A stretch of 64,000 bases of DNA from an uncultured Caulobacterales bacterium (GCA_903862425.1 CAIOYC010000009.1:372001-436000); one strand, 5' to 3'. Counted from the stretch's first letter, positions 35,143 to 44,231 are shown. Made by a program: numbers and translations. Notes: generated by a model not told the origin, from the letters alone.

Positions 35143-36066
35143 TCAGCTCCAGCGCATGGCGCCGAGGGCCAGGGCGACGGCGAGGAGCAGGCCCGCGTCG
35201 CGGTTGGAGCGGAACAGGTGCAGGGCCAGGGGGCCGTCGTTGGGCTTCAGCTTGAGCGCCTGCCAGAGCAGATGCCCGGCGAAGAAGGCCCATAGTACAT
35301 AGAAGGGAAAGCCCAGCCCGGCGATCCAGCCCACGGTGAGGGCGAGGAGGGCGCAAAGGGCGTAGAAGATGGCCACGCCGCGCTTCACCCCGCCGCCGAG
35401 GCGCCGGGCGCTGGACTTGATCCCCGCCAGGGCGTCGTCCTCGATGTCCTGGATGGCGTAGATGGTGTCGTAGCCCAGGGTCCAGAACAGGCCCGAGGCA
35501 TAGAGCACGAAGGGGTGCAGGTCGGCGATCGACCCCTCCACCGCCGCAAAGCCCAGCAGAGCGCCCCAGTTGAAGGTGAGGCCAAGCCAGGCCTGCGGCC
35601 ACCAGGTGACCCGCTTCATGAAGGGGTAGGCGGCCACCAGTCCCAGCGAGACGACACCGAGGATGATGGCGGCCAGCTTCAGGGTGAGCAGGACGGCGAG
35701 CCCGATCAGGCTCATGGCGATCACGAAACCCCAGGCCTGTTTCACGCTGAGCTGGCCGGAGGGGATGGGGCGAAGGGCTGTGCGCGCCACCTTGGCGTCG
35801 ATGTCGCGGTCGACGATGTCGTTATAGGCGCAGCCCGCCGCGCGCATCACCACCGCGCCGAGGGCGATCTTGATCAGCAGTATCCAGTCCGGCGCCGCCT
35901 GGTTCATGGCGCAGGCGAGGGCCACGCCCTGCCAGCCCGGCAGCAGCAGCAGCCATGCCCCTGCCGGCCGGTCGAAGCGGCCGAGCTTCAGCCAGGGCCG
36001 CAGCGCGCGGGGCGCGAAGCGGTCGACCCAGTTCTTCGATTCGGCGTCGGGCAGCACGAGGGACAT
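35143..36066 (-). CDS. ubiA: 4-hydroxybenzoate polyprenyltransferase
   Basis: This 307-residue membrane enzyme attaches the polyprenyl tail to 4-hydroxybenzoate, an early step of ubiquinone synthesis. The two Asp-rich motifs of the family are present: YNDIVDRDIDAKVARTALRP near residues 83-100 and YDTIYAIQDIEDDALAG further on. About seven to nine hydrophobic helices surround them. The frame is open further upstream, but the ATG at 36066 (MSLVLPDAE), with AGGAAAG before it, is the usual start. It is head to head with ubiK, 112 bases apart, which supports a shared role in ubiquinone synthesis. Confidence 0.93.
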   Translation of the reverse strand: MSLVLPDAESKNWVDRFAPRALRPWLKLGRFDRPAGAWLLLLPGWQGVALACAMNQAAPDWILLIKIALGAVVMRAAGCAYNDIVDRDIDAKVARTALRPIPSGQLSVKQAWGFVIAMSLIGLAVLLTLKLAAIILGVVSLGLVAAYPFMKRVTWWPQAWLGLTFNWGALLGFAAVEGSIADLHPFVLYASGLFWTLGYDTIYAIQDIEDDALAGIKSSARRLGGGVKRGVAIFYALCALLALTVGWIAGLGFPFYVLWAFFAGHLLWQALKLKPNDGPLALHLFRSNRDAGLLLAVALALGAMRWS

Positions 36067-36178
36067 GGTCTTTCCTACCCGATCCAGCCGCCCGATCCAC
36101 AGCCTTGCCGCGCATACCCCTTCGCAAATCCGTCCAGGCCGCCCATATTGCAATATCAGAAGCGCGGAAGCCCGGCGG

Positions 36179-36445
36179 ATGCAGACCAAGAACCCCTTCC
36201 TCGACGAGTTCGCCAAGGCCGTGGAAGGCGCCATGAGCCTGGCCACGAGCGCCGGCGAGGAAGCCAAGACCGCCATGCGGGCCCAGGCCGACCGGCTGGC
36301 CACCGAGCTCGACCTCGTGCGCCGCGACGAGTTCGAGGCGCTGAAGGCGGTGCTCACCGCCGAGATCGCCTCCCTGCGCGCCGAACTCGCCCAATCGAGG
36401 GGTGGGTTCGCCCCCGCCGCTCGCCCGGTGGACGACGCCGGTTGA
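36179..36445 (+). CDS. ubiK: Ubiquinone biosynthesis accessory factor UbiK family protein
   Basis: This 88-residue protein has the BMFP/YqiC layout: MQTKNPFLDEFAKAVEGAM, then a coiled-coil C-terminal part (RRDEFEALKAVLTAEIASLRAEL) that makes trimers in relatives. In E. coli, UbiK binds UbiJ to help aerobic ubiquinone synthesis. Its place next to ubiA on the other strand fits that role. The ATG at 36179 follows GCGCGGAAGCCCGG. It is followed by a gap of about 95 bases before the YbjN-like gene. Identification is by motif and context only. Confidence 0.85.
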   Translation: MQTKNPFLDEFAKAVEGAMSLATSAGEEAKTAMRAQADRLATELDLVRRDEFEALKAVLTAEIASLRAELAQSRGGFAPAARPVDDAG

Positions 36446-36540
36446 GCCTGAAGTCATTTAGCCGTTAGGCTCCTCATTGCCGGGCCTGAGTCGAACCTGC
36501 GTCTCCCGCGCAGCGCCGCTCGCCCGAGGGAAGATCGCGT

Positions 36541-37038
36541 ATGGACATCCAGCCGGAAGACGTCGATCTCGGCATCGACCCGCTCGACGTGGTCGAGCAC
36601 GTACTGACGGCGGAGAACCTCGAGTTCGACCGTACTGACGACGGCGATCTCGCCTTCGCCCTCACCGGCGACTGGAAGGACTACGAGCTGTGGTTCGCCT
36701 GGCGCCCGGAAGCCGACTGCCTGCAGCTGTGCCTCTCGCTCGACGTGCGGGTGACCAAGAAGGTGCGCGCCGCGGCCTATGAGCTGGTCAGCCTGATCAA
36801 CCAGCGCGTCTGGCTCGGCCACTTCGAGGTCTGGGCCGAGGATGGCGAGATCGTCTTCCGCCACGCCATGGCCCTGGCCACCGGCGACCGGCCCTCGCTG
36901 GCCCAGGCCGCTTCGATGATCGACACGGCGGTGGAGGCGGCGGACCGCTTCTTTCCCGCCTTCGACTTCATGCTCAAGGGCAAGAACCCCGCCGACGCCA
37001 TGGCCGCCTGTATGTTCGAGACGGTGGGCCACGCCTAG
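36541..37038 (+). CDS. YbjN domain protein
   Basis: This 165-residue protein has the YbjN fold: an N-terminal acidic part (VVEHVLTAENLEFDRTDDG), the central strands ELWFAWRPEADCLQLCLSLD, and the helix RAAAYELVSLINQRVWLGHFEVW. The family is often tied to motility and stress or to sensory transduction, but its molecular role is not settled. It is a probable cytoplasmic protein, with proC following after 53 bases on the same strand, so they may share a transcript. Confidence 0.85.
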   Translation: MDIQPEDVDLGIDPLDVVEHVLTAENLEFDRTDDGDLAFALTGDWKDYELWFAWRPEADCLQLCLSLDVRVTKKVRAAAYELVSLINQRVWLGHFEVWAEDGEIVFRHAMALATGDRPSLAQAASMIDTAVEAADRFFPAFDFMLKGKNPADAMAACMFETVGHA

Positions 37039-37091
37039 CGCTAACGATCCGCTCGTCCGGCGAACGCCAGAAGGAGCGGTTTAGGAGTATC

Positions 37092-37880
37092 ATGTCCATC
37101 ACCCCCATCCTCCTCGTCGGCGCGGGCCGCATGGGCGGGGCGATGCTTGACGGTTGGGCTGGGGTGAAGGCGTTCGACCCCGCCGGGATCGGCGTCCTCG
37201 ATCCCCATCCCAGCGAGGCCGCAGCCCGCGCCGCCGCTCGCGGCTCCAGCCTGATCCCCGATCCCTCCACAGCTCGCACAGTGCTGCTGGCGGTCAAGCC
37301 GCAGATCTGGCGGGAGGCGGCGGCTGAACTGGAGCCCGCTCTGGCGCCGGACGCGGTCATCGTTTCAATCGCCGCCGGGGTGACCGCAACCGATCTGAAG
37401 GCGGCCTTCGGCGGGCGGGCTGTGGCGAGGGTGATGCCGACCACGGCGGTGGCCATCGGGCGGGGAACCGCCTCGATCTACGCCGCTGACGCCGAAGCGC
37501 GGGCTCGGGCCCATGCCCTGTTCGCGCCTGTGGCCACGGTGGTCGAACTGGAGGATGAGGCCCGCATGGACGCCGCCACGGCGGTTTCCGGGTCCGGCCC
37601 TGCCTATCTCTACGCCTTCGTTGAGGCGCTGGAGGCGGCAGGCGTCGCCGCCGGTCTCCCGGCGGGGGAGTCGGCGGCGCTCGCCCGCTCGACGATCCAG
37701 GGAGCGGCGGCGCTGATGGCGCAGTCGGGCGTCGATCCGGCGGAGCTGCGCCGCCAGGTCACATCGCCCGGAGGCACGACGGCGGCGGCGCTGGCGGTCT
37801 TGATGGGGGAGGGTGGGCTAGAGCCCCTGCTCAACAAGGCCGTGGCCGCGGCGGCGGCGCGGTCGCGCGAACTCGGCTGA
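37092..37880 (+). CDS. proC: Pyrroline-5-carboxylate reductase
   Basis: This 262-residue enzyme reduces 1-pyrroline-5-carboxylate to proline using NAD(P)H. The dinucleotide-binding motif LLVGAGRMGGAML is near residue 8, MPTTAVAIGRGTASIYA follows, and SGSGPAYLYAFVEAL precedes the C-terminal family signature TSPGGTTAAAL near residue 221. The length and domain order are those of the normal enzyme. It follows the YbjN-like gene and precedes the serine hydrolase, with 71 bases between. Confidence 0.95.
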   Translation: MSITPILLVGAGRMGGAMLDGWAGVKAFDPAGIGVLDPHPSEAAARAAARGSSLIPDPSTARTVLLAVKPQIWREAAAELEPALAPDAVIVSIAAGVTATDLKAAFGGRAVARVMPTTAVAIGRGTASIYAADAEARARAHALFAPVATVVELEDEARMDAATAVSGSGPAYLYAFVEALEAAGVAAGLPAGESAALARSTIQGAAALMAQSGVDPAELRRQVTSPGGTTAAALAVLMGEGGLEPLLNKAVAAAAARSRELG

Positions 37881-37951
37881 GGCCGAGCCGGGTCGCCTCT
37901 GGGCTTAATTTGGGACCACTAGACCGGGCCTGTCGGGCAGGGGAGGCGCTG

Positions 37952-39325
37952 ATGCGCAAGCGACGGATCGCAGGGTGGATCGCCATCGGTGTGGCGTTGG
38001 CGGCCGGGTTGTGGGTCCGGCCTGATCTCGCCCTGCGCTCCGGCGCCGCGATGACGGCCCAGAACCTCTGCGGAGCAGCCTTCATTCAGGGCGTCGATCC
38101 GGACGCGACCTTCCGCGAATTGGTCAAGCCGATGAGCTCGGTCGCCGGCCCGCTTCTGCGCTATCAGGTGGATCGTTCGGGCAAGGCGGTGAACGCCAGC
38201 ATTCTGGGTTTGCTGGGCGCGCGCTCGCAATGGACCGAAGGTTACGGCTGCCGCCTCGTCTGGGACCGCAGGATCGTCTCCCCCGCGCCTGTGGCCCCCC
38301 GCCCGCCCTCGGCGCCGGACGGCTTCGCCCCGCCGAGCTTGGTTGCGCCGGCGGACCCCCTGCTGACCGCTGCCCTCGACGCCGAATTCGCCGAGATGCC
38401 CGGCCAGCCGCCGCGCCGCATCAAGGCCGTGGTCATCGTCAAGGACGGCAAGGTGGTGGCCGAGCATTATGCGCCGGGTTTCGGGATCGACACGCCCTTG
38501 CTCAGCTTTTCGGTGGCCAAGTCCTTTGGCAACGCCTTCCTCGCCATCCTGGCACGGCAAGGAAAATTGCGAACCGACCAGCCGGTGGGTGCGCCCGAAT
38601 GGTCCAGGCCCGGGGACCCGCGTGCGACGCTCACCCTCGACGATCTGCTTCGTATGCAGAGTGGATTGAACGCTGCCGAGAGCGGCTCCGGCTTCGACCC
38701 GGTATCGCATATGCTCTATGGCGCGGACGATATGGCCCACTTCGCGGCTGGTCATCCGTTGAAGGAGCCGCCGCGCACCCATTTTGAATACACCTCGTCG
38801 AACACCCTGATCCTCGACCGGGTGCTTGGCCAGACCATCGGCGGAGGAGCGCCAGGCTTCCGCGCCTTTGCCGACCGCGAGCTGTTCCAGCCCCTGCACA
38901 TGGATGGGGTGACGCTGGAGTTCGACGGGGCAGGGACCTTCTCCGGATCGGCCTACGTCTACGCCCCGGCCCGCGCCTTTGCTCGCCTCGGCCTGCTCTA
39001 CATGAACGATGGGATCGCGCCGGATGGTCGCCGCCTTCTGCCGGAAGGCTGGGTCGCCTATTCGCGCCGGTCCACCCTGGGCTCCCCCTATGGCGCCGGC
39101 TTCTGGACCGTGGACGGGCCGAGCGATCAGGCCGCCTTCCTGGTGGCGCGCGGCTTTCCGAAGGACGGCTTCTACGCCTCGGGTAACCGAGGCCAGCGAA
39201 TCTATGTCGTGCCTTCGGAGAGGCTGGTCATGGTGCGGTTCGGTTATTCCACCCCGCCGTCCTTCGGCATCACCGGCGACATGGCTCTGCTGAAGACCGC
39301 CATGGAGCGCCTGCACCACACATAG
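37952..39325 (+). CDS. Serine hydrolase, beta-lactamase (class C) family
   Basis: This 457-residue protein has an N-terminal membrane-spanning or signal segment (GWIAIGVALAAGLWV) followed by a class C-like fold. The Ser-x-x-Lys motif is SVAK (Ser187, Lys190) in LLSFSVAKSFGNAF, and a Tyr-containing motif EYTSSNTLILDR follows near residue 275. Such enzymes hydrolyse esters, D-Ala peptides or lactams. Whether it acts on antibiotics cannot be told. The ATG at 37952 has GGGAGG before it; an upstream in-frame start is less likely. A hairpin downstream at 39330-39353 probably ends the transcript. Confidence 0.9.
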   Translation: MRKRRIAGWIAIGVALAAGLWVRPDLALRSGAAMTAQNLCGAAFIQGVDPDATFRELVKPMSSVAGPLLRYQVDRSGKAVNASILGLLGARSQWTEGYGCRLVWDRRIVSPAPVAPRPPSAPDGFAPPSLVAPADPLLTAALDAEFAEMPGQPPRRIKAVVIVKDGKVVAEHYAPGFGIDTPLLSFSVAKSFGNAFLAILARQGKLRTDQPVGAPEWSRPGDPRATLTLDDLLRMQSGLNAAESGSGFDPVSHMLYGADDMAHFAAGHPLKEPPRTHFEYTSSNTLILDRVLGQTIGGGAPGFRAFADRELFQPLHMDGVTLEFDGAGTFSGSAYVYAPARAFARLGLLYMNDGIAPDGRRLLPEGWVAYSRRSTLGSPYGAGFWTVDGPSDQAAFLVARGFPKDGFYASGNRGQRIYVVPSERLVMVRFGYSTPPSFGITGDMALLKTAMERLHHT

Positions 39326-39329
39326 AAAA

Positions 39330-39353
39330 CCCCGCGTCGTTTCCGGCGCGGGG
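39330..39353. terminator. Hairpin between two converging genes
   Basis: CCCCGCG and CGCGGGG pair around a 10-base loop. AAAA precedes the hairpin and CTTCTTC follows it. It lies just after the stop of the serine hydrolase and before the end of the minus-strand Gly/Tyr-rich gene, so it may terminate both; read from the minus strand, TTTT follows the stem. Confidence 0.6.
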
Positions 39354-39378
39354 CTTCTTCGGTCAGATCAAGCGTTGC

Positions 39379-39747
39379 TTAGTAGCAGCGCTCCACTGGG
39401 ATGTAGCGGCCCGCATAGGGGTCCCAGCGCCAGTGGGTGCGGCAACCGCCGGCATAGCCGTAATAGGCCGGGCCGGCATAGTAGCCGGGAGCGTAGCCGT
39501 AGCCGCCGTAGTAGCCATGGTTGCCCGCGACGGCCGCGCCGACCGCAAGACCCAGGATGCCGGCCCCGACCACCGCGCCGGTGCCGTAGCCCCGACCGCC
39601 GTGATAACCGCCGTATCCACCATGATAGCCGCCGTAGCCGCCATGATATCCGCCGCGATATTGAGCCGCAGCAGGAGTGGCCGTGGCAAGCGCAGCGCCG
39701 CCGAGGGTCAGAGCCACCGCAGCGCCAGTCATCAGTTTCTTCAGCAT
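39379..39747 (-). CDS. Secreted Gly/Tyr-rich repeat protein
   Basis: This 122-residue protein begins with a signal peptide (MLKKLMTGAAVALTLGG, cleavage near AAAQ, residue 29) and continues with four or more GGYHGGYGG-type repeats rich in Gly, Tyr and His, then a hydrophobic glycine-zipper-like segment (GAVVGAGILGLAVGAAVAG) and a short Cys-containing tail (GGCRTHWRWDPY...VERCY). It is probably exported. The His/Tyr-rich repeats could bind metal or make a surface coat, but no function is known. A longer open frame exists upstream, but the signal peptide sets the start at 39747. Confidence 0.8.
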   Translation of the reverse strand: MLKKLMTGAAVALTLGGAALATATPAAAQYRGGYHGGYGGYHGGYGGYHGGRGYGTGAVVGAGILGLAVGAAVAGNHGYYGGYGYAPGYYAGPAYYGYAGGCRTHWRWDPYAGRYIPVERCY

Positions 39748-39876
39748 GAGAACCTCCTCTGGTTCGCCTGGGTTAACGCGCGAGGGCCGCAAAAGGTCTC
39801 TACGCTTCAGATCACCGTGCGATAATGAGACTCGCGCCATGAACCTGACCTGAATGGCGTTGATAGGGTTCGCGTT

Positions 39877-42189
39877 ATGAAGCTGGGTGATTGGCGCGTT
39901 CCGGCGCTGTTGGTGGTGCTGGTTCTTGGCGCGCTGTTGGCCTGGAGCGCCTCGCATCCGCCGCGGGCGCTGGGCGAGGATGCGCCGGAGACAGCGTTTT
40001 CCGCGGCCCGCGCCATGATCGACGACAGGGCCATGGCGGCCAAGCCGCATCCGATCGGGTCGGCCGAAGCGGGGCTGGTGCGCAGCTATCTGTTGCAGAG
40101 GATGCAGTTCCTCGGTCTCCAACCGCGCCTGATCACCGGCGAGGCCGTGGAAGTGCCCAAGTGGTTCAAGGGCCAGGTTGCGGTGGGCGGCCGGGTCGAG
40201 AACCTGGTCGGCGTATTGAAGGGGACCGATCCCAGCCTGCCCGCCGTGGCGGTCATGGCTCACTCCGACAGCGTCCCGGCCTCGCCCGGCGCGGCGGACG
40301 ATGCGGCGGGCGTGTCCTCGGCGCTCGAGGCGATCCGTGCGCTCAAAGCCATGGGACGGCACAGGCGCGACGTGGCCGTGGTGATCACCGATGGCGAGGA
40401 GGCGGGCCTGCTTGGAGCGCGCGGCTTCTTCGCCTCCGACGACCCCTTGGTGAAGCATATCGGCGAGATCGTGAATCTGGAGGCCCGCGGCGGCGGCGGG
40501 CGTGTGGCCATGTTCCAGACCGGCCCGCACGACGGGCCGCACATCGCCCTGTTCGCGCGGGCAGTCGGCAATTCCAACGCCAATTCGCTGACCAGCGAGG
40601 TCTATAAATACATGCCCAACGACACGGACTTCACCGTGTCGCGCGACGCTGGCCTGCCCGGTTACAACTTCGCCTTCATCGGCACGGAGTTCGACTACCA
40701 CTCGCCTTCGTCAACCCCCGAGGCGCTGGACAAGGGCGCGCTGCAGCACATGGGCGACCAGGCGCTGGGCATCGTGCGCGCCTTGGCTGACGCGTCCGCC
40801 TTACCCCGGCCCGGCGCCGACGCCGCCTATTCCGACATCCTCGGCCACGGGGTGATCGCCTATCCGGCGGTGCTGGGCGGCTGGCTATTGTTGATCCTCT
40901 CGGTGGGAATCGCTGTGGCGGCGACGGTGCGCGGGCAGCGACTGGACGGGGACCGTAGCCTCAGGCCCGGACCCATGCTGTGGGGCGCGGTCGGGACACT
41001 TCTGATCTTCATCATCGTCACGGGTCTGCTTTGGGCCGCCGGCCAATTGGCGGAGACGGGCGATGTGGCGCGCCACCGCCGCCTGCTGGCCCAGTACCCC
41101 GCTTTCTGTACCGGCTTCATGCTGCTGACCGTGGGGATCGTGCTGTTCTGCGTCGGGCCGGTGCAGCGGGGAAAGGCCTGGACCCTGCTGCGGGGCCTGC
41201 GCGAGACCCGCTGGAGTAGCTGGCTCGGCTCGTTTCTGGTCCTGGCCTTGGTCTGTCTCGCGGCGCTGGTCTTGGCCCCGCCGACAGCCATGCTGGTGGA
41301 ATGGCCCATGCTCGCCGCCGCCCTGATCATGGGCGCTATAGCCCTTAGTGGCGGAAGGTTCGAGGCGCCGACAGCCGTGGCGGCGGTCAGCGTCATCGGC
41401 CTGATTGCCGTGGCTCATATGGGCCACTTCGCCGACCAGACCTTCGAGGCGGTGGGTTCTTCGATTCCGGAAATGCTGTCCCTGCTGGTCCTGGCCGTCG
41501 TGCCGGTGCTCTATCCGCTGCTGACCGGCTGGGGACGTGCGGGGTGGAGGACGCAGGTCCTGTCGCTGGTGGTGATCGCCTTGGGCGCCGGGTTCGTCGG
41601 CTACGCGGCTTTGCACAAGGCCGATAGCGCGCGCACGCCCATGCCGGTGCAGGCCTTCTTCCTGGAGGACAGTGTCACCGGCAAGAGCTGGCGCGCCACC
41701 ACCCTGGACAAGCCCGATCCATGGACCGCCGGCGTGCTCGGCAAGGGCCGGGCGCAACAGAAGATCGAGGCGCTTAACGCCAAGGTCTGGGCCACGCCCG
41801 CCCCGGACACCGACCAGCAGCGGCCTAAATTTGTCTCCAGCCGGGACGGCGACGCCGTGGTGATCCGTGTCATCCCCCAGGCCGGCGGACGCGAACTGCG
41901 CATGGCGTTGAAGTCCAGTGCACCGGTGAAGGCCCTCACTGTCGACGGCCAGTCCGCGCCGCTGCTGAAAAAGGCGAACGACCTCTATTATCTGCGCTGG
42001 TCCGCGGCGGGGGACGGCGTGACCCTGCGTTTCATCCCCGTAGCACCCGGAGAGCTCAACCTCTACTATGCCGAGATCAAGGACGGCTGGCCCGCAGGGC
42101 TGGCGCCGGGGCCGAAGCCGAAGACCATGGCGCCCATGGGATTATCGGACACGACCATCGTGATCGACGAACTGAAAACCAAATGGTGA
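39877..42189 (+). CDS. M28 family metallopeptidase with C-terminal membrane domain
   Basis: This 770-residue protein has an N-terminal membrane anchor (VPALLVVLVLGALLAW), an M28 aminopeptidase domain and, after residue 325, a long region of seven or so hydrophobic helices, then a soluble C-terminal domain. The zinc site is intact: HSDS (His129, Asp131), AADDAAG, the GEE pair (Glu174/175) and YHSPSSTPE. The layout resembles bacterial membrane-bound M28 proteins related to Fxna/ERMP1. Substrates are unknown. It is divergent from the Gly/Tyr-rich gene and probably acts in the periplasm. Confidence 0.9.
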   Translation: MKLGDWRVPALLVVLVLGALLAWSASHPPRALGEDAPETAFSAARAMIDDRAMAAKPHPIGSAEAGLVRSYLLQRMQFLGLQPRLITGEAVEVPKWFKGQVAVGGRVENLVGVLKGTDPSLPAVAVMAHSDSVPASPGAADDAAGVSSALEAIRALKAMGRHRRDVAVVITDGEEAGLLGARGFFASDDPLVKHIGEIVNLEARGGGGRVAMFQTGPHDGPHIALFARAVGNSNANSLTSEVYKYMPNDTDFTVSRDAGLPGYNFAFIGTEFDYHSPSSTPEALDKGALQHMGDQALGIVRALADASALPRPGADAAYSDILGHGVIAYPAVLGGWLLLILSVGIAVAATVRGQRLDGDRSLRPGPMLWGAVGTLLIFIIVTGLLWAAGQLAETGDVARHRRLLAQYPAFCTGFMLLTVGIVLFCVGPVQRGKAWTLLRGLRETRWSSWLGSFLVLALVCLAALVLAPPTAMLVEWPMLAAALIMGAIALSGGRFEAPTAVAAVSVIGLIAVAHMGHFADQTFEAVGSSIPEMLSLLVLAVVPVLYPLLTGWGRAGWRTQVLSLVVIALGAGFVGYAALHKADSARTPMPVQAFFLEDSVTGKSWRATTLDKPDPWTAGVLGKGRAQQKIEALNAKVWATPAPDTDQQRPKFVSSRDGDAVVIRVIPQAGGRELRMALKSSAPVKALTVDGQSAPLLKKANDLYYLRWSAAGDGVTLRFIPVAPGELNLYYAEIKDGWPAGLAPGPKPKTMAPMGLSDTTIVIDELKTKW

Positions 42190-42293
42190 GGCGGCAGCTC
42201 GGCTGAAAACACGCCTGCTGCATCCATCCGCCGCCCCGGCGGCGACTAAGATTCGAACAGGCCCGTTGAGGCCCAAGGATCGAGGAGGCAGCC

Positions 42294-42818
42294 ATGCACG
42301 AACACGGATTTGGGTTTTTCGTCTTCAGCTTCTGGTGGCTGATCTTTCCCCTGATGGGCTTCGCGTTCGGTGGGTTTCGCATGTACCTGGCCCATCGCCA
42401 GAGCCAGCAGGCGATGGAGATCCTCAAGATGTACGCCCAGCAGGGCAAGGAGCCGCCGCCAGAGGTGATGGCGGCTGTCACCGGCGCACAGACGGGCGCC
42501 GGCCCTGCGGGTCCCTATGGCCCCGGTGGCTATGGACCGGGTTCATGGGGCGGGCCCTGGGGCGGCTGGGGGGCGAGCCGTTGGGGCGGCGGTTGGGGTT
42601 GGGGCTGGCGCGGCCCGCTGTGGGCCTGGTCGCGCGTGGTGACCTTCGCCGCCATCGCCATCGGCTTCGCGTTCGCCGGCCAGTACTGGGGTAATGTGGA
42701 CACCGACGCGGTGAAGGCCTTCACCCTGGTATCCATCATCATGGGCGTCCTGGCGGTGGGCTTCGGCATCATGGCGACGATCCATACCCTGATGTCGCGC
42801 AGCCCGCCCAAGCTCTGA
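42294..42818 (+). CDS. Membrane protein of duplicated sigma cassette, copy 1 (DUF6249-like layout)
   Basis: This 174-residue protein has an N-terminal helix (FFVFSFWWLIFPLMGFAFGG), a middle with AMEILKMYAQQGKEPPPEVM, a Gly/Trp-rich linker (residues about 70-105), and two C-terminal helices. It shares its layout with the DUF6249 protein at 43801: a helix, a PPEv..vT segment, then two helices. The Gly/Trp linker is unique to this copy. It precedes the first ECF sigma gene by 11 bases, suggesting co-transcription. No signal for function is seen beyond membrane location. Confidence 0.75.
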   Translation: MHEHGFGFFVFSFWWLIFPLMGFAFGGFRMYLAHRQSQQAMEILKMYAQQGKEPPPEVMAAVTGAQTGAGPAGPYGPGGYGPGSWGGPWGGWGASRWGGGWGWGWRGPLWAWSRVVTFAAIAIGFAFAGQYWGNVDTDAVKAFTLVSIIMGVLAVGFGIMATIHTLMSRSPPKL

Positions 42819-42829
42819 AATTCGTCGAG

Positions 42830-43372
42830 ATGGGGGGCTGCGCTAATGAGGTCGAGCTCGCACTCGTCGCGCGCGCCAGGGCAGGGTCGGCGCCGGCCTT
42901 CTCCGCCCTGGTCCAGCGCCACCAGCAGGCGGTGCGGGCCTTCGCCAGACGGTTGGGGGGAGACCTCGTCGACGCGGACGATCTCGCCCAGGAGGCCTTC
43001 GTGACCGCCTGGTCCAGCCTCTCGCGCTATGACGGTCGCGCCTCGTTCCGCTCCTGGGTGTGCGGGGTGGTGTATCGCAAGGCGCTGACGGCCCGCCGGG
43101 GTGCGATGCGAGGCATGGGCCGCGACGGCGCCTATGTCGAGAGCCGGGGCTGGGAAGTGACCACGGCCGAGCCCGCCGCCAAGATCGCGCTTCGGCGGGC
43201 CATGGGGGAGCTGCCGGTGGATCAGCGCGCGGCGGTGGCGCTCTGCCTGGCGGGCGACTTCTCCCACGGCGAGGCGGCGGAGGCGCTGGGGCTTCCACTG
43301 GGCACGGTGAAATCGCATGTGAACCGGGGGCGGGCGAAACTGTTGGAGCTTATCGGAGGTCGCGATGTCTGA
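42830..43372 (+). CDS. ECF-type RNA polymerase sigma factor, copy 1
   Basis: This 180-residue sigma-70-family protein has region 2 (FARRLGGDLVDADDLAQEAFV, with the AxDLxQE..V pattern, then SFRSWVCGVVYRKALTARR) and region 4 (LPVDQRAAVALCLAGDFSHG, then EAAEALGLPLGTVKSHVNRG). No region 1 or 3 is seen. Its stop overlaps the start of the next gene by 8 bases (ATGTCTGA), suggesting translational coupling to that small membrane protein, which may be its anti-sigma factor. The promoter it recognises is not readable here. Confidence 0.92.
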   Translation: MGGCANEVELALVARARAGSAPAFSALVQRHQQAVRAFARRLGGDLVDADDLAQEAFVTAWSSLSRYDGRASFRSWVCGVVYRKALTARRGAMRGMGRDGAYVESRGWEVTTAEPAAKIALRRAMGELPVDQRAAVALCLAGDFSHGEAAEALGLPLGTVKSHVNRGRAKLLELIGGRDV

Positions 43373-43670
43373 ACCCGACGCCGATCTGGACCTCGAACTG
43401 CGGGCCCTGTTCGAGAGCGACGCGCCGCCCGCGCACGACGCCGACTTCGTGGTGGCCGTGGCCCGCCGCGCCGCGCGCCGCAAACTGATGGGTGAACTGG
43501 CCTGGGGCGTACTCACCACGGCGATCAGCGCGCTGATCCTCTGGGCGCTGGGACCGGTACTCCTGCCGGTGCTGCGACCGCTCGGGACCACAGCCCTGAT
43601 GTTTGCGCCGCTGGTGGTATTCGCCGCCGCCGTGCTGTTCCTGGTCCATCCCAGAAGCGGCGCAGTCTAG
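43365..43670 (+). CDS. Small membrane partner of ECF sigma, copy 1 (putative anti-sigma)
   Basis: This 101-residue protein has a short acidic cytoplasmic N-terminus (DLDLELRALFESDAP), a basic stretch (ARRAARRKLMGEL), and two hydrophobic helices. It lacks the HxxxCxxC zinc motif of ZAS-type anti-sigma factors. The 8-base overlap with the sigma gene and the shared plan with the protein at 44833 support a role as sigma regulator, but this is inference. Its N-terminal pattern (LR.LF...P..DADFVVAV) matches that of the second copy. Confidence 0.7.
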   Translation: MSEPDADLDLELRALFESDAPPAHDADFVVAVARRAARRKLMGELAWGVLTTAISALILWALGPVLLPVLRPLGTTALMFAPLVVFAAAVLFLVHPRSGAV

Positions 43671-43800
43671 CGGTTTCTGACCAAGGCCAAGCCTTACCAA
43701 GATTTCATGCCGCGGTTCGCATCCGTTCGGGCATCCAATCTCCTCCTTACCTGTGAGAGCACATTCGGCCGACCGGCCAACAACACTTCAGGAGGTTCTC

Positions 43801-44208
43801 ATGGACAGCATCCTCGTTCCTATCGCCCTTTTCGGGATGATCGCGGCCATCGTCATCGTGCCGCAAGTACTCCGCGCCCGCGAACGCGCGCGGCTGCATG
43901 AGACCCTGCGCATCGCCTACGAAAAGGGCCAACCCGTACCGCCCGAGCTGATCGACGTGCTGACCAACCAGCGCGACCTGCCCTCGACGCCCACGGACCG
44001 CGCTCAACGGGACTTGCGCGTCGGCATCGTCTGGCTCGCCATCGGCCTCGGCTTCGTCGGTATCGGCGCGGCCTTCTACGCCGGACTCTACAATGTGGGT
44101 GGTGCGACAGAGACCTTCGGCACCTTCACGGCCATCGGGGCCATCCCGATCTTTATCGGCCTGGCCTTCATGCTCCTGTCGTGGCTGGGCCGCGGCAAGG
44201 CGCGCTGA
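43801..44208 (+). CDS. DUF6249 membrane protein of duplicated sigma cassette, copy 2
   Basis: This 135-residue protein has an N-terminal helix (ILVPIALFGMIAAIVIV), a charged stretch RARERARLHETLRIAYEKG followed by PVPPELIDVLTN, and two C-terminal helices. The layout agrees with DUF6249, a family of unknown role, and with the protein at 42294. A strong ribosome site (AGGAGG, six bases before the ATG at 43801) sets the start. It is followed by the second ECF sigma gene. Confidence 0.8.
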   Translation: MDSILVPIALFGMIAAIVIVPQVLRARERARLHETLRIAYEKGQPVPPELIDVLTNQRDLPSTPTDRAQRDLRVGIVWLAIGLGFVGIGAAFYAGLYNVGGATETFGTFTAIGAIPIFIGLAFMLLSWLGRGKAR

Positions 44209-44231
44209 GCGATCGTTCGGGGGCGATGCAC

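Noticed and set aside
37919-39319. 466-codon minus-strand frame opposite the serine hydrolase gene
   Set aside because: The sense strand has SxxK and other class C motifs. The antisense frame has no recognisable domain.
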